DNA of 29,891 bases, from assembly GCA_964429855.1 (NCBI GenBank), contig CAYSDM010000061.1, positions 1 to 29,891 on the forward strand, in the 5' to 3' direction. This document shows positions 14,377 through 21,783 of this stretch, piece after piece. The notes under the pieces were generated by a model. It was not told where the DNA came from. It did not search any database and saw only the letters and a program-made list of their open reading frames with translations. Positions within the stretch are counted from its first letter, which is position 1. Each line of letters opens with the position of its first letter. Source of the stretch: CALLMM01 sp964429855. GTDB taxonomy: Bacteria > Armatimonadota > Chthonomonadetes > Chthonomonadales > CAJBBX01. The translations under genes and the position numbers were made by a program.

Positions 14377-14754
14377 ATGAACGAAGAGACAACCCCTCCC
14401 TCCCGAAATGAGAACCCGTGTCGGCAGTGCGGAAAGAGCGTTGCCAACAACGACGAGTACTGCCCGCACTGCGGCTTATACCGTCCGCTGGAAGAGACGA
14501 TGGCTTCCCGCCGCATGGACCTCTATCTTGTGGCGCTCTGGGCGGCGCTGCTCCTCTCCCTCTGGATCGCCCGGCAGGGATGGGAGCAGGGGCGTCTCTT
14601 CGGGATGATGAACGGCGGCAAAGCCGGCGCATGGATCGGCGGGATTTTCGGTTTCCTCTGCGTGCTGATACTGAGCGTTTTTACGCTTTTCAATCTGGTG
14701 ACAGGCGTTCGCGAAGCCTTTCGTTATTTTCGGCGGCGCAGGCGGTCTTCGTGA
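14377..14754 (+). CDS. small zinc-ribbon membrane protein
   Basis: A 125-residue protein with an N-terminal zinc ribbon (C15-x-x-C18 and C29-x-x-C32, in NPCRQCGKSV...EYCPHCGLY) followed by two membrane segments (about 49-65 and 86-108) and a very basic tail ending RRRRRSS. The zinc ribbon would face the cytoplasm. The start at 14377 is chosen over the upstream frame start because the promoter -10 ends only 12 bases before it. Proteins of this layout are common and uncharacterised. It converges on rfbD with nine bases between the stops and no terminator visible. Confidence 0.75.
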   Translation: MNEETTPPSRNENPCRQCGKSVANNDEYCPHCGLYRPLEETMASRRMDLYLVALWAALLLSLWIARQGWEQGRLFGMMNGGKAGAWIGGIFGFLCVLILSVFTLFNLVTGVREAFRYFRRRRRSS

Positions 14755-14763
14755 GATCGGCGG

Positions 14764-15660
14764 TCATCGGTCTGCGGCGGGGGATTCGTATTGCAGGCGG
14801 GCGCGCGCCTGCAGGTAGTCCGCCAGCGCCTCCTCCCAGGGGCGCAGGATCGGCGCGCCCTGAAGCTCCAGGGCATAGGCGCGCAGGGCGGAGTTGCGCG
14901 GACGCCGTGCCGGCGAAGACCAGTCCTGCGCCCGGATCGGCTCGATCCGCGCCTGCGTGACGCCTGCCATCTCCAGCGTTTTCCTTGCGAACTCGTACCA
15001 GGTCGTCACGCCCGTATTGGCAAGATGGTAGGTTCCGTAGAGCGGGGAGCGAATCAAACGGATCAGCGCGGCGGCGAGGTCAGCGGTGTAGGTCGGCGTC
15101 CCGTACTGGTCGGCGACCACCCGCAGTTCCGGTTGCGTCTGCGCGGCGCGCAGCATAGTATCCGGGAAGCATTTCCCGTGCGCTCCGAACAGCCACGCGG
15201 TGCGGACAATCCAGTGCTTCGGGCAGAGGGCGCGGACGCAGTTCTCCCCCGCCAGCTTGGATTTACCGTACTGATTGAGAGGCGCGGGAGGATCAAACTC
15301 GGTATAGGGCGCGCTCTGCGCTCCGTCAAAGACAAAATCGGTGCTGATGGCGCACAGCGGCGTATCGAGGGCAGCGCAGGCTGCCGCCATATTCCAGGTT
15401 CCGAGCGCGTTCACCCGAAAGGCGGCGTCTGGTTCGCGCTCCGCGCCGTCCACATTGGTATAGGCGGCGCAGTGAAAAACGACAGTCGGAGCGGTTCGCT
15501 CCATCATCTCCCGAACCGCCCGCGTATCGGTGATATCGAGCGGATAGTCTGGACTGGCGAGCGTGGTTGGAATGCACTCGATCTGCGCCTGCATGAGAGC
15601 GCGGCAGAGATCGGTTCCGAGCATTCCGTTAGCGCCGGTCACCAGCGCTCGTCGCGTCAT
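14764..15660 (-). CDS. rfbD: dTDP-4-dehydrorhamnose reductase RfbD
   Basis: Last step of dTDP-L-rhamnose synthesis: reduction of dTDP-4-keto-L-rhamnose. A 298-residue short-chain dehydrogenase of the extended type, the usual length. Visible: nucleotide-binding GANGMLG (9-15), the conserved AAYTNVDGAEREPD (65-78), STDFVFDG (106-113) and the catalytic Y131-G-K-S-K135. DQYGTPTYTADLA follows in the C-terminal half. It is the last gene of the envelope-sugar operon, six bases after the UbiA gene and far from rfbA, rfbB and rfbC, which lie at the other end. Confidence 0.96.
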   Translation of the reverse strand: MTRRALVTGANGMLGTDLCRALMQAQIECIPTTLASPDYPLDITDTRAVREMMERTAPTVVFHCAAYTNVDGAEREPDAAFRVNALGTWNMAAACAALDTPLCAISTDFVFDGAQSAPYTEFDPPAPLNQYGKSKLAGENCVRALCPKHWIVRTAWLFGAHGKCFPDTMLRAAQTQPELRVVADQYGTPTYTADLAAALIRLIRSPLYGTYHLANTGVTTWYEFARKTLEMAGVTQARIEPIRAQDWSSPARRPRNSALRAYALELQGAPILRPWEEALADYLQARARLQYESPAADR

Positions 15661-15666
15661 CCTGCT

Positions 15667-16635
15667 TCACCCCGCAATTTTGAACGCTGCAATGACGATA
15701 ATCACCCACAACGCCATATTGATCTGCATCGGGCGGTCTTCCAGCAGAATCGTCTCCGGGCTTCCCCCCTTGTGCTCGATATGAATCAGGTAGAGGTAAC
15801 GGAAACAGCCGTACATCACGCAGGGCAGCGAGATCACCAGGCCGGGATGCAGCACGGCGGTCGGCGACATGATGGAGTAGATCGCATAGGAGACGATCAA
15901 GCCGCCCAGAACGATGGCGATCAACTGGTCAATGAAGGTCTCGCTGTACTGGGAGAGAATCTGCCGGTGTTTTCGCGCATCCTCCGCCAGTGAGACGATC
16001 TCATGACGGCGCTTGCCGAACCCCAGGAAGAGCGCTAACTGGAACATGCAGACCAGCAGCCAGGCGGAGATCGGCACTTCGATCACGAACGATCCGCCCA
16101 CTGCCCGCAGCAGAAAGCCCGCCGCAATCGCGAAGACATCAATCAGCACCATATGCTTCAGAACGTAGGTATAGGCGATCTGCAGCAGATAGTAGCCGAG
16201 GATGACCGCGCCGAACTTCCAGGGCAGCAGAAACGAAACGGCGATGCCGCCCCAGCCGAAAACGATGCTCGCCGCCGCCGCGATCTGCCAGGGCAGCCGC
16301 CCGCTGGCGATAGGGCGCAGGCGTTTGGCGGGATGCAGCCGATCCTTCTCCCGGTCGGCGATATCGTTCATCAGGTAGATGCTGCCGGAGACCAGACAGA
16401 AGAGCAGGAACGACAGCGCGGTGATGCCGACCCGCTGCCAGCGCGCGCCGTCGGCGAACGAGAGGGGAATATTGTTGGTGAAGACCAGCGCCGCAAAGAC
16501 GAAGAGGTTCTTCGTCCACTGTTTCGGGCGCATCGCCAGCAGCAGGGCGACCGGAATATCCGCCGGTCCGCGCCACGCGGAGGGCGTCATCTCCTCATCC
16601 GGCTGTTTTTCCAGCGTCATATCGGTCTCGTTCAT
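15667..16635 (-). CDS. UbiA-family prenyltransferase, decaprenyl-phosphate phosphoribosyltransferase-like
   Basis: A 322-residue integral membrane enzyme of the UbiA superfamily with about eight or nine membrane spans. The first aspartate-rich motif is N90-D-I-A-D94-R-E-K-D98, which binds Mg and the diphosphate of a phosphoribosyl donor or prenyl group. The N-terminal MRPKQWTKNLFVF and the late loop HIEHKGGSPETILLEDRPMQI are the pattern I associate with the DPPR synthase branch, which transfers phosphoribose to a polyprenyl phosphate. A role in making a lipid-linked pentose for the cell envelope is therefore likely. It is placed between the heptose kinase and rfbD. A 19-codon open frame (16645-16704) sits just upstream. 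Confidence 0.85.
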   Translation of the reverse strand: MNETDMTLEKQPDEEMTPSAWRGPADIPVALLLAMRPKQWTKNLFVFAALVFTNNIPLSFADGARWQRVGITALSFLLFCLVSGSIYLMNDIADREKDRLHPAKRLRPIASGRLPWQIAAAASIVFGWGGIAVSFLLPWKFGAVILGYYLLQIAYTYVLKHMVLIDVFAIAAGFLLRAVGGSFVIEVPISAWLLVCMFQLALFLGFGKRRHEIVSLAEDARKHRQILSQYSETFIDQLIAIVLGGLIVSYAIYSIMSPTAVLHPGLVISLPCVMYGCFRYLYLIHIEHKGGSPETILLEDRPMQINMALWVIIVIAAFKIAG

Positions 16636-16644
16636 CGGAGTTGG

Positions 16645-16704
16645 CTAAAGACTCTTCAGATCGCGGAAGCCGCGAAAGTTTTGAACGATCAGCGAGGTAA
16701 TCAT
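16645..16704 (-). pseudogene. 19-codon remnant of an AAA ATPase N-terminus
   Basis: ATG at 16702-16704 opens MITSLIVQNFRGFRDLKSL and stops at TAG (16645-16647). The sequence matches the start of AAA_15/RecF-like ATPases (typically MI.SL.IQNFRGFRDL), whose strand-helix is followed by a P-loop, absent here. It lies between the heptose kinase stop and the UbiA ATG, with no clear ribosome binding site. A truncated gene is the simplest reading; a short upstream frame that couples translation to the UbiA gene is an alternative. Confidence 0.6.
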
Positions 16705-16712
16705 AGCATTTT

Positions 16713-17705
16713 CTACCAGTCCGCGATAATTTCGTCGGGGGAGACGGTGGCGACGCCGACCTTGCGGACGACGCAGGCGGCGGCATGGTTGGCGACGACC
16801 GCCGCCTCTTCGACCGCCGCGCCCATCGCCAGCCCCAGCGTAAACGCGCTGATGACGGTGTCGCCCGCGCCCGCCGCATCGTAGACCTCCACCGGATGCG
16901 GCGGCACATGGCAGACCCCTTCCGCAGATCGGCAGAGCATCAGCCCTTTCGCCCCGCGAGTCACCACCAGCGTCTGCACCTCCAGCGCATTCGCCATCGC
17001 CGCGCCTGTCTGTTCGAGTATCGTCTCGTTCTGAAAACCGTCGCGGCTGCCCATTCCCATCAGCGCAGCGGTCATCTCCGCCTCGCTCTGGTTCAACTGA
17101 ATCAGACTCGCGCCGCGCAGAGAGCCTACATTGGTCGGCTTGGGGTTGGCGGTCAGAACGCGCCCGGCTTTCCGGGTCACCGCGACAACGGTTTCGGCAA
17201 CCTGCGGGGTCAACACGCCCTTATTATAATCGGAGATCGCCACCGCCTCGGCCGACTCGACTTCCCGACGCAGGGAACGCATCAACTGCTCCGCAATCAT
17301 CTCGGAGATCGGGTGAATCTGCTCTCGATCCACGCGAAGCACCTGCTGGCTGTGGGCGACAATGCGCGTTTTTCGGGTCGTAGGGCGCGAGGGGTCTGTC
17401 ACCAGCCCCGATACATCCGCGCCATGCTCCGCCAGCGTCTCTTTCAGCAGGTTCCCCGCAGCGTCGTCGCCGATCACGCCGATCACCGCCACCTGCGCCC
17501 CCAGCGCCAGCAGATTGTTCACCACATTCGCCGCGCCTCCCGGCACGCTGCTGTCACGTTCCACCTCGACCACCATCACCGGCGACTCCGGAGAGATGCG
17601 CGTGGCGCGTCCCCATACGTACTCGTCCATCATCAGGTCGCCCAGCACGATCACCCGGCGTCCCGAAAATCCCCGCACAATCTCGCGATAGCGTTTCCGA
17701 TCCAT
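16713..17705 (-). CDS. rfaE1: D-glycero-beta-D-manno-heptose-7-phosphate kinase (HldE kinase half, RfaE1)
   Basis: A PfkB/ribokinase-family enzyme that phosphorylates heptose 7-phosphate at C1, using ATP. The start is the ATG at 17703-17705, which overlaps the stop of the preceding gene as TAATG, giving 330 residues; the frame is open ten residues further upstream. Motifs: PGGAANVVNNLLALGA (56-70), SDYNKGVLT (158-166), and AAGAGDT (277-283) with catalytic Asp282. In E. coli this is the N-terminal half of HldE. Here the adenylyltransferase half is a separate gene (18698-19174), with an unidentified gene between. The usual VDPKG stretch reads TANPKP (185-190). Confidence 0.92.
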   Translation of the reverse strand: MDRKRYREIVRGFSGRRVIVLGDLMMDEYVWGRATRISPESPVMVVEVERDSSVPGGAANVVNNLLALGAQVAVIGVIGDDAAGNLLKETLAEHGADVSGLVTDPSRPTTRKTRIVAHSQQVLRVDREQIHPISEMIAEQLMRSLRREVESAEAVAISDYNKGVLTPQVAETVVAVTRKAGRVLTANPKPTNVGSLRGASLIQLNQSEAEMTAALMGMGSRDGFQNETILEQTGAAMANALEVQTLVVTRGAKGLMLCRSAEGVCHVPPHPVEVYDAAGAGDTVISAFTLGLAMGAAVEEAAVVANHAAACVVRKVGVATVSPDEIIADW

Positions 17706-18673
17706 TATTGCCCCGTCTCCTCTGAATGGCAGCACTCTATTATAGCCTGCGCCAGCAGGGGAATCATGATCTCATGGTGTCCGGTCAGGGCGATGCCCCG
17801 CCCGCCGATGGAGCGCACCCGCGTCACAACCTGCTGATTGGAGCGGTAGTGCTGGATGAAGTCGAAGTTGACGCCGAGAAAATCGGTAAAGCCCTGCGGA
17901 TTGCGGTTGCGAAGCAGGGCAATCGCCTTGAGCAGCACCTCCGGCAGCACAACGGCAGACCCCAGATTCATCAGCACGCCTCCGCCCGCCAGTCCCTGCA
18001 TCTGATGGGTCAGAATACGAAAGTCCCGGAGCGATCCCGCGCCATACGCCGCGCCCTCCGCGCTGGGATGCATATGGATAATGTCGGTTCCGACAGCGAT
18101 ATGGACGGTGATCGGGATATTCAGGCGATAGGCGGCGGCGAGCAGGCTTTTGTCGGCATAAGGCGCGTCGGCGTCCAGCAGCGCTTTTCCCAGGCACTCC
18201 CCGACGCCCTGTCCCTCCGCCACCCCTCGCGTAAGCGTCTCATTGTAGAAGGCGGCGGTCTCCCGCGCCATGCCGAAGGTTCCCGACTGAAGTCCCGCCA
18301 CCACATCTTCGGAGGTTGCGCCGAACAGGGCGATTTCGGCGTCGTGGATCGCCAGCGCGCCGTTGACCGCCAGACAGGTGATCATGCCTCGCTCCATCAG
18401 AGCGATCAGCGCAGGCGCGAGACCGGTCTTAACGACATGACCGCCAAGAGAGGCGATCACCGCCCTCCCGCGGCGGCGCGCGATCACGACGCAACGGGCG
18501 ATCTCCGCCATCTCCGGACCCGCCAGAATGTTGGGAAGAGAGGCGAGAAACTCCGTAAAGGAGCGTCCTGGCGCGGGCGGCTTCGCAAAATCCTCCACGC
18601 GCACCTTGCTCATGCGCTCGATAAACGGCTGGGTCTGGATGGCGGAGAGGTCGAATTCGGGATAACGAGACAT
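17705..18673 (-). CDS. deoxyhypusine-synthase-like protein of unknown function in the heptose operon
   Basis: A 322-residue protein. Its order of motifs parallels deoxyhypusine synthase (COG1899-like): a glycine-rich GGHVVKTG (77-84) where the NAD-binding SNL..SGL lies, NGALAIHDAE (104-113) where the TAGG.EED segment lies, TVHIAVGTDIIHMHP (189-203) where SPALTDGSLGDM lies, and NLGSAVVLPEV (236-246) where LGGGLVKHH lies. The closing TGHHEIMIPLL (297-307) falls where the catalytic-lysine segment VKVYADAS..FPLL would be, without a lysine. Hypusine does not occur in bacteria, so the name would be misleading. It overlaps the heptose kinase start by one base, and AAAGGAAAAGC precedes its own ATG. 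A role in heptose metabolism is inferred from place only. I recognise the family as conserved but uncharacterised. Confidence 0.75.
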   Translation of the reverse strand: MSRYPEFDLSAIQTQPFIERMSKVRVEDFAKPPAPGRSFTEFLASLPNILAGPEMAEIARCVVIARRRGRAVIASLGGHVVKTGLAPALIALMERGMITCLAVNGALAIHDAEIALFGATSEDVVAGLQSGTFGMARETAAFYNETLTRGVAEGQGVGECLGKALLDADAPYADKSLLAAAYRLNIPITVHIAVGTDIIHMHPSAEGAAYGAGSLRDFRILTHQMQGLAGGGVLMNLGSAVVLPEVLLKAIALLRNRNPQGFTDFLGVNFDFIQHYRSNQQVVTRVRSIGGRGIALTGHHEIMIPLLAQAIIECCHSEETGQ

Positions 18674-18697
18674 GCTTTTCCTTTGTCGGATCGGGCG

Positions 18698-19174
18698 TTA
18701 CGAGCCGTAGACTTCGCGGATACGCGCAATGAGGTTAGTGGTGGAGCGTCCTTCCACCAGCGGCATAATCACGACCTCGCCGCCATGTTTGTGGACAACC
18801 GCCGCTTCCGGCAGGTCTTCTACGCGATAGTCGCCGCCTTTGACATGCAGATTCGGGCGCACATACTCGATCAGCGCATCGGGACGATCCTCGTCAAAGA
18901 TCGAGACATAGTCCACACTGGCAAGATGCGCCAGCATCTCCGCCCGCTCCTCCTGCGGAACGAGCGGGCGCGTCGGACCCTTGAGCGCGCGGACAGAGCG
19001 ATCGCTGTTGACGCCGACGACCAGCAGATCGCCCAGCGCGCGCGCCTGCGCCAGATAGCGCGCATGACCGACGTGAAGAATATCAAAACAGCCGTTGGTG
19101 AAGACGATCCGCTCCCCGCCCTGACGGCGCGGCTCCAGCGCGGCGGCAAGCGCTTCGCGTGACAGAATTTTCAT
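18698..19174 (-). CDS. rfaE2: D-glycero-beta-D-manno-heptose 1-phosphate adenylyltransferase (HldE C-half, RfaE2)
   Basis: Transfers AMP to heptose 1-phosphate, the activating step toward ADP-heptose. 158 residues, the size of the separate domain. The nucleotidyltransferase motif FTNGCFDILHVGH is at 25-37. KGPTRPL (65-71) and VKGGDY (111-116) are conserved in this family, as is GRSTTNLI (142-149). It starts four bases after the rfbB stop and is followed by the deoxyhypusine-synthase-like gene. No gmhA, gmhB or hldD gene lies in the window. Confidence 0.94.
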   Translation of the reverse strand: MKILSREALAAALEPRRQGGERIVFTNGCFDILHVGHARYLAQARALGDLLVVGVNSDRSVRALKGPTRPLVPQEERAEMLAHLASVDYVSIFDEDRPDALIEYVRPNLHVKGGDYRVEDLPEAAVVHKHGGEVVIMPLVEGRSTTNLIARIREVYGS

Positions 19175-19178
19175 GGTT

Positions 19179-20213
19179 TCAGAGGTCTTCGCCCAGATAG
19201 GGACCGTAGTAGCGCGTCACAAAGAAGCGGTAGCCGTCCGATTCGACAAGGGGACGCCACCAGGATTCGTGCTCCACATACCAGCGAACCGTCCGTTCCA
19301 GGGCAGCGTCGAAGTCGCGCGCGGGCTTCCATCCGAGCGCTTGGAGTTTTGCGCTGTCGAGGGCATACCGTTTATCGTGCGCCTCGCCGCGAGGATCTCC
19401 AATCGGCTTGATGAGCGTCTCCGGCTTATCGAGAATCGCCAGCAGCTTCCGCGTTACCTCGAGGTTCGTTCGCTCGTTGCTGCCCCCGACGTTATAGGCT
19501 TCGCCCGGCGCGCCCCTCTCCAGCGCCATCGCGATTCCGGCACAGTGATCGCGGACAAATATCCAGTCGCGCACCTGCAGTCCGGAGCCGTAGAGGGGCA
19601 GCTTTTTGTTCTGCAGCGCGCGGGTGATGAAGAAGGGCAGCAGTTTCTCCGGGTACTGGTAGGGACCGAAGGTGTTAGAACCGCGAGTCACGACGACCGG
19701 CGTCTGATAGGCGATGCGGTGCGCGCGAACCATCATCTCCCCTCCCGCTTTTCCGGCGGAGTAGGGGGTGCGCGGCTCCAGCGGGTCGCTTTCGCGGAAG
19801 GCTCCCGCGCCGATCTCTCCATAGACTTCGTCGGTGGAGACATGCAGGAAGCGTTCCACGCCATACTGACGCGCCGCCTCCAGCAGAACCGCTACCCCCG
19901 TCACATTGGTGTTGATCAGGCTGACCGGGTCGAGCATGGAGCGGTCGTTATGGCTTTCGGCGGCGAAGTTGAGCAGATGGGTGATCTTTTCGACGCGGAA
20001 GATGCCGTTGACAACGGTCAGGTCTTCGATTCTGCCGGGATAGAAGCGAAAGCGCGGATCGTTCCAGACCGGCTGAAGGTTTGCCGGATTGCCCGCGTAG
20101 GTTAACGCATCGAGCGCGAGGACGCGGTCTTCCGGGTGGTTCTCCAGCCAGTAGTGAACGAAATTCGCGCCGATGAACCCCGCGCCTCCCGCGACCAGCA
20201 GCGTCCTGCTCAT
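19179..20213 (-). CDS. rfbB: dTDP-glucose 4,6-dehydratase RfbB
   Basis: Second step of dTDP-rhamnose synthesis: NAD-dependent dehydration of dTDP-glucose to the 4-keto-6-deoxy sugar. A 344-residue extended SDR protein of usual length. NAD site GGAGFIG (9-15), AAESHNDRS (84-92, usually AAESHVDRS), catalytic STDEVYG (126-132) with Thr127, Asp128 and Glu129, and Y151-S-A-G-K155. The C-terminal GEAHDKRYALD matches the family's GHDRRYA segment. Its ATG overlaps the rfbC stop as ATGA, which indicates coupled translation. Confidence 0.96.
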   Translation of the reverse strand: MSRTLLVAGGAGFIGANFVHYWLENHPEDRVLALDALTYAGNPANLQPVWNDPRFRFYPGRIEDLTVVNGIFRVEKITHLLNFAAESHNDRSMLDPVSLINTNVTGVAVLLEAARQYGVERFLHVSTDEVYGEIGAGAFRESDPLEPRTPYSAGKAGGEMMVRAHRIAYQTPVVVTRGSNTFGPYQYPEKLLPFFITRALQNKKLPLYGSGLQVRDWIFVRDHCAGIAMALERGAPGEAYNVGGSNERTNLEVTRKLLAILDKPETLIKPIGDPRGEAHDKRYALDSAKLQALGWKPARDFDAALERTVRWYVEHESWWRPLVESDGYRFFVTRYYGPYLGEDL

Positions 20214-20662
20214 AGCTGAAACTCCGAGTCTATCTCTTCATGCCGTATCTCGTCTACCGGCTCGCCGCGCCCCCATCCCGCATACAGCTTATCGGGGAAG
20301 TTGAGGACGAAGGCGTCGGTTGCGCCGATATTCTGGTAGGCGTGCACCACCCCGGCGGGGATCACCACGAAAACGGGATTCGCCTCGCCGACCTCAAACG
20401 CCTCCCGGCGAGACGGCTTGCCGGAACGGTTCTCCCAGAGAGTCAGCCGGTAGGAGCCGGAGAGGAACGCAAAGCCGTCGGTCTGGAAGCGGTGTTCATG
20501 CGGTCCGCGCGCGATGCCAGGATGAGTCACAGATAGATATGCCATCGCTGGACGAAAGCCGGGCGGCAGTTCATCTTCGCGCACCAGTTCCGTCAGCCAG
20601 CCGCGCGAGTCGGTAAAACGCCGGAGCGGTTTGATAAGAACGCCCTCGATCTCAGACTGCAT
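20210..20662 (-). CDS. rfbC: dTDP-4-dehydrorhamnose 3,5-epimerase-family protein, short form
   Basis: A 150-residue RmlC-like cupin. The start is the ATG at 20660-20662, with GGAG five bases upstream; a GTG five codons earlier is less likely. The N-terminal FTDSRGWLTEL is the family's D.RG segment. RGPHEHRFQTDGFAFLSG (52-69) replaces the classical RGLHYQ..Q.K stretch, keeping a His (H55) near the catalytic-His position. IPAGVVHAYQN (101-111) matches the later His strand. NFPDKLYAGWGRGEPVDEI closes the protein. This shorter version is a recognised branch of PF00908. Its place between rfbA and rfbB supports the 3,5-epimerase role, which is not directly shown. Confidence 0.82.
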   Translation of the reverse strand: MQSEIEGVLIKPLRRFTDSRGWLTELVREDELPPGFRPAMAYLSVTHPGIARGPHEHRFQTDGFAFLSGSYRLTLWENRSGKPSRREAFEVGEANPVFVVIPAGVVHAYQNIGATDAFVLNFPDKLYAGWGRGEPVDEIRHEEIDSEFQL

Positions 20663-20718
20663 GCGCTCTCCATTCACAGGGGATAGATGTCGGAGAGATC
20701 CGACTCGCGCGATGGATA

Positions 20719-21783
20719 CTACAGCACCCTCACCTGACTGTTGTCGCCCAGCATCAGACGATAGACGCGCGGGCGGCGTTCATCGCGACGAACCTCGACA
20801 TTGCGACCGAGCAGGCTGTCGGAGATTCTCGCCTCGATATTTTCGATGGAACACTGCTCCAGAACGATGCTGTGTTCGATCTCGCTGTGGATGACTCGCG
20901 TCTGGTCATGCACAGAGGTGAAGGGACCGATATAGGCGTCCTCGATATGGCAGTTCTCCCCGATGATGACTGGACCGCGCACCTCGCTGCGAATAATCTG
21001 CGTTCCTGCCCCGATAACCACTCTACCATGTACCTGCGAAGCGGCGTCAATCGTTCCCTGTATGTCCCGCTCCAGCGTGTCCAGCACGAACCGATTCGCC
21101 TCCAGCATATCCTCCAGTTTACCGGTATCCTTCCACCAGCCCCGGATGATATGGGAGCGCACGTCGTATCCGTTTTCTATCAGGTATTGAATGGCGTCGG
21201 TGATCTCGTATTCGCCGCGCGCGGAGGGCTGCAGGGTGTCAATGGCGGTGAAGATGTGGGGATCGAACATATAGACGCCGACCAGCGCCAGATCGGTGCG
21301 TGGCTGCCGGGGCTTCTCCTGAAGACGCACAACCCTTTCGCCCTCCAGTTCCGCGACGCCGAAATCCTGCGGGTTTTTCACGTGCGCCAGCAGTATCTCG
21401 GCGTTGGGCTTTTCGGTGACGAACTCCTGTACCAGCGGCGTGATGCCGTCCTTGACCAGATTATCGCCCAGATACATGACGAACGGCTCTTCGCCCAGGA
21501 AGGGCTGCGCGGTCTTGACGGCGTGCGCCAGTCCGAGCGGAGCCGCCTGCGGGATATAGGATATCTTCACGCCCCAGCGGCTGCCGTCGCCGACGGCGGC
21601 TCGGATCTCTTCCGCCGTATGCCCGACCACGATGCCGATGTCGGTGATCCCGGCGTCCCGGATGCACTCAATGCCGTAGTAGAGCAGCGGCTTGTTGGCG
21701 ACCGGAACAAGCTGTTTGGCGCTGGTGTGGGTAATGGGACGCAGGCGCGTGCCGCGTCCTCCGCTGAGTATCAGACCCTTCAT
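20719..21783 (-). CDS. rfbA: glucose-1-phosphate thymidylyltransferase, long form
   Basis: First step of dTDP-rhamnose synthesis: dTTP plus glucose 1-phosphate to dTDP-glucose. The 354-residue length and C-terminal left-handed beta-helix (from about 250, hexapeptide rows such as VVIGAGTQIIRSEVRGPVIIGENCHIEDA) mark the long RmlA type rather than the ~290-residue E. coli type. Motifs: GGRGTRLRP (8-16), VPVANKPLLYYGIE (26-39), LGDNLV (105-110), and EKPRQPRTDLALVGVYMF. The ATG overlaps the upstream stop as ATGA. A 56-base space separates it from the chosen rfbC start. Confidence 0.94.
   Translation of the reverse strand: MKGLILSGGRGTRLRPITHTSAKQLVPVANKPLLYYGIECIRDAGITDIGIVVGHTAEEIRAAVGDGSRWGVKISYIPQAAPLGLAHAVKTAQPFLGEEPFVMYLGDNLVKDGITPLVQEFVTEKPNAEILLAHVKNPQDFGVAELEGERVVRLQEKPRQPRTDLALVGVYMFDPHIFTAIDTLQPSARGEYEITDAIQYLIENGYDVRSHIIRGWWKDTGKLEDMLEANRFVLDTLERDIQGTIDAASQVHGRVVIGAGTQIIRSEVRGPVIIGENCHIEDAYIGPFTSVHDQTRVIHSEIEHSIVLEQCSIENIEARISDSLLGRNVEVRRDERRPRVYRLMLGDNSQVRVL

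Noticed and set aside
14251..14469. Upstream extension of the GHL10-like protein
   Set aside because: It runs through both divergent promoters and the start of the zinc-ribbon gene, and would hide the signal peptide.
16661..16674. CGCGG/CCGCG hairpin downstream of the heptose kinase
   Set aside because: A short stem inside the AAA-like remnant codons with no T run, so not called a terminator.
20689..20704. GTCGG/CCGAC hairpin before rfbC
   Set aside because: Only a five-base stem with no T run; such pairs are expected by chance in GC-rich sequence.
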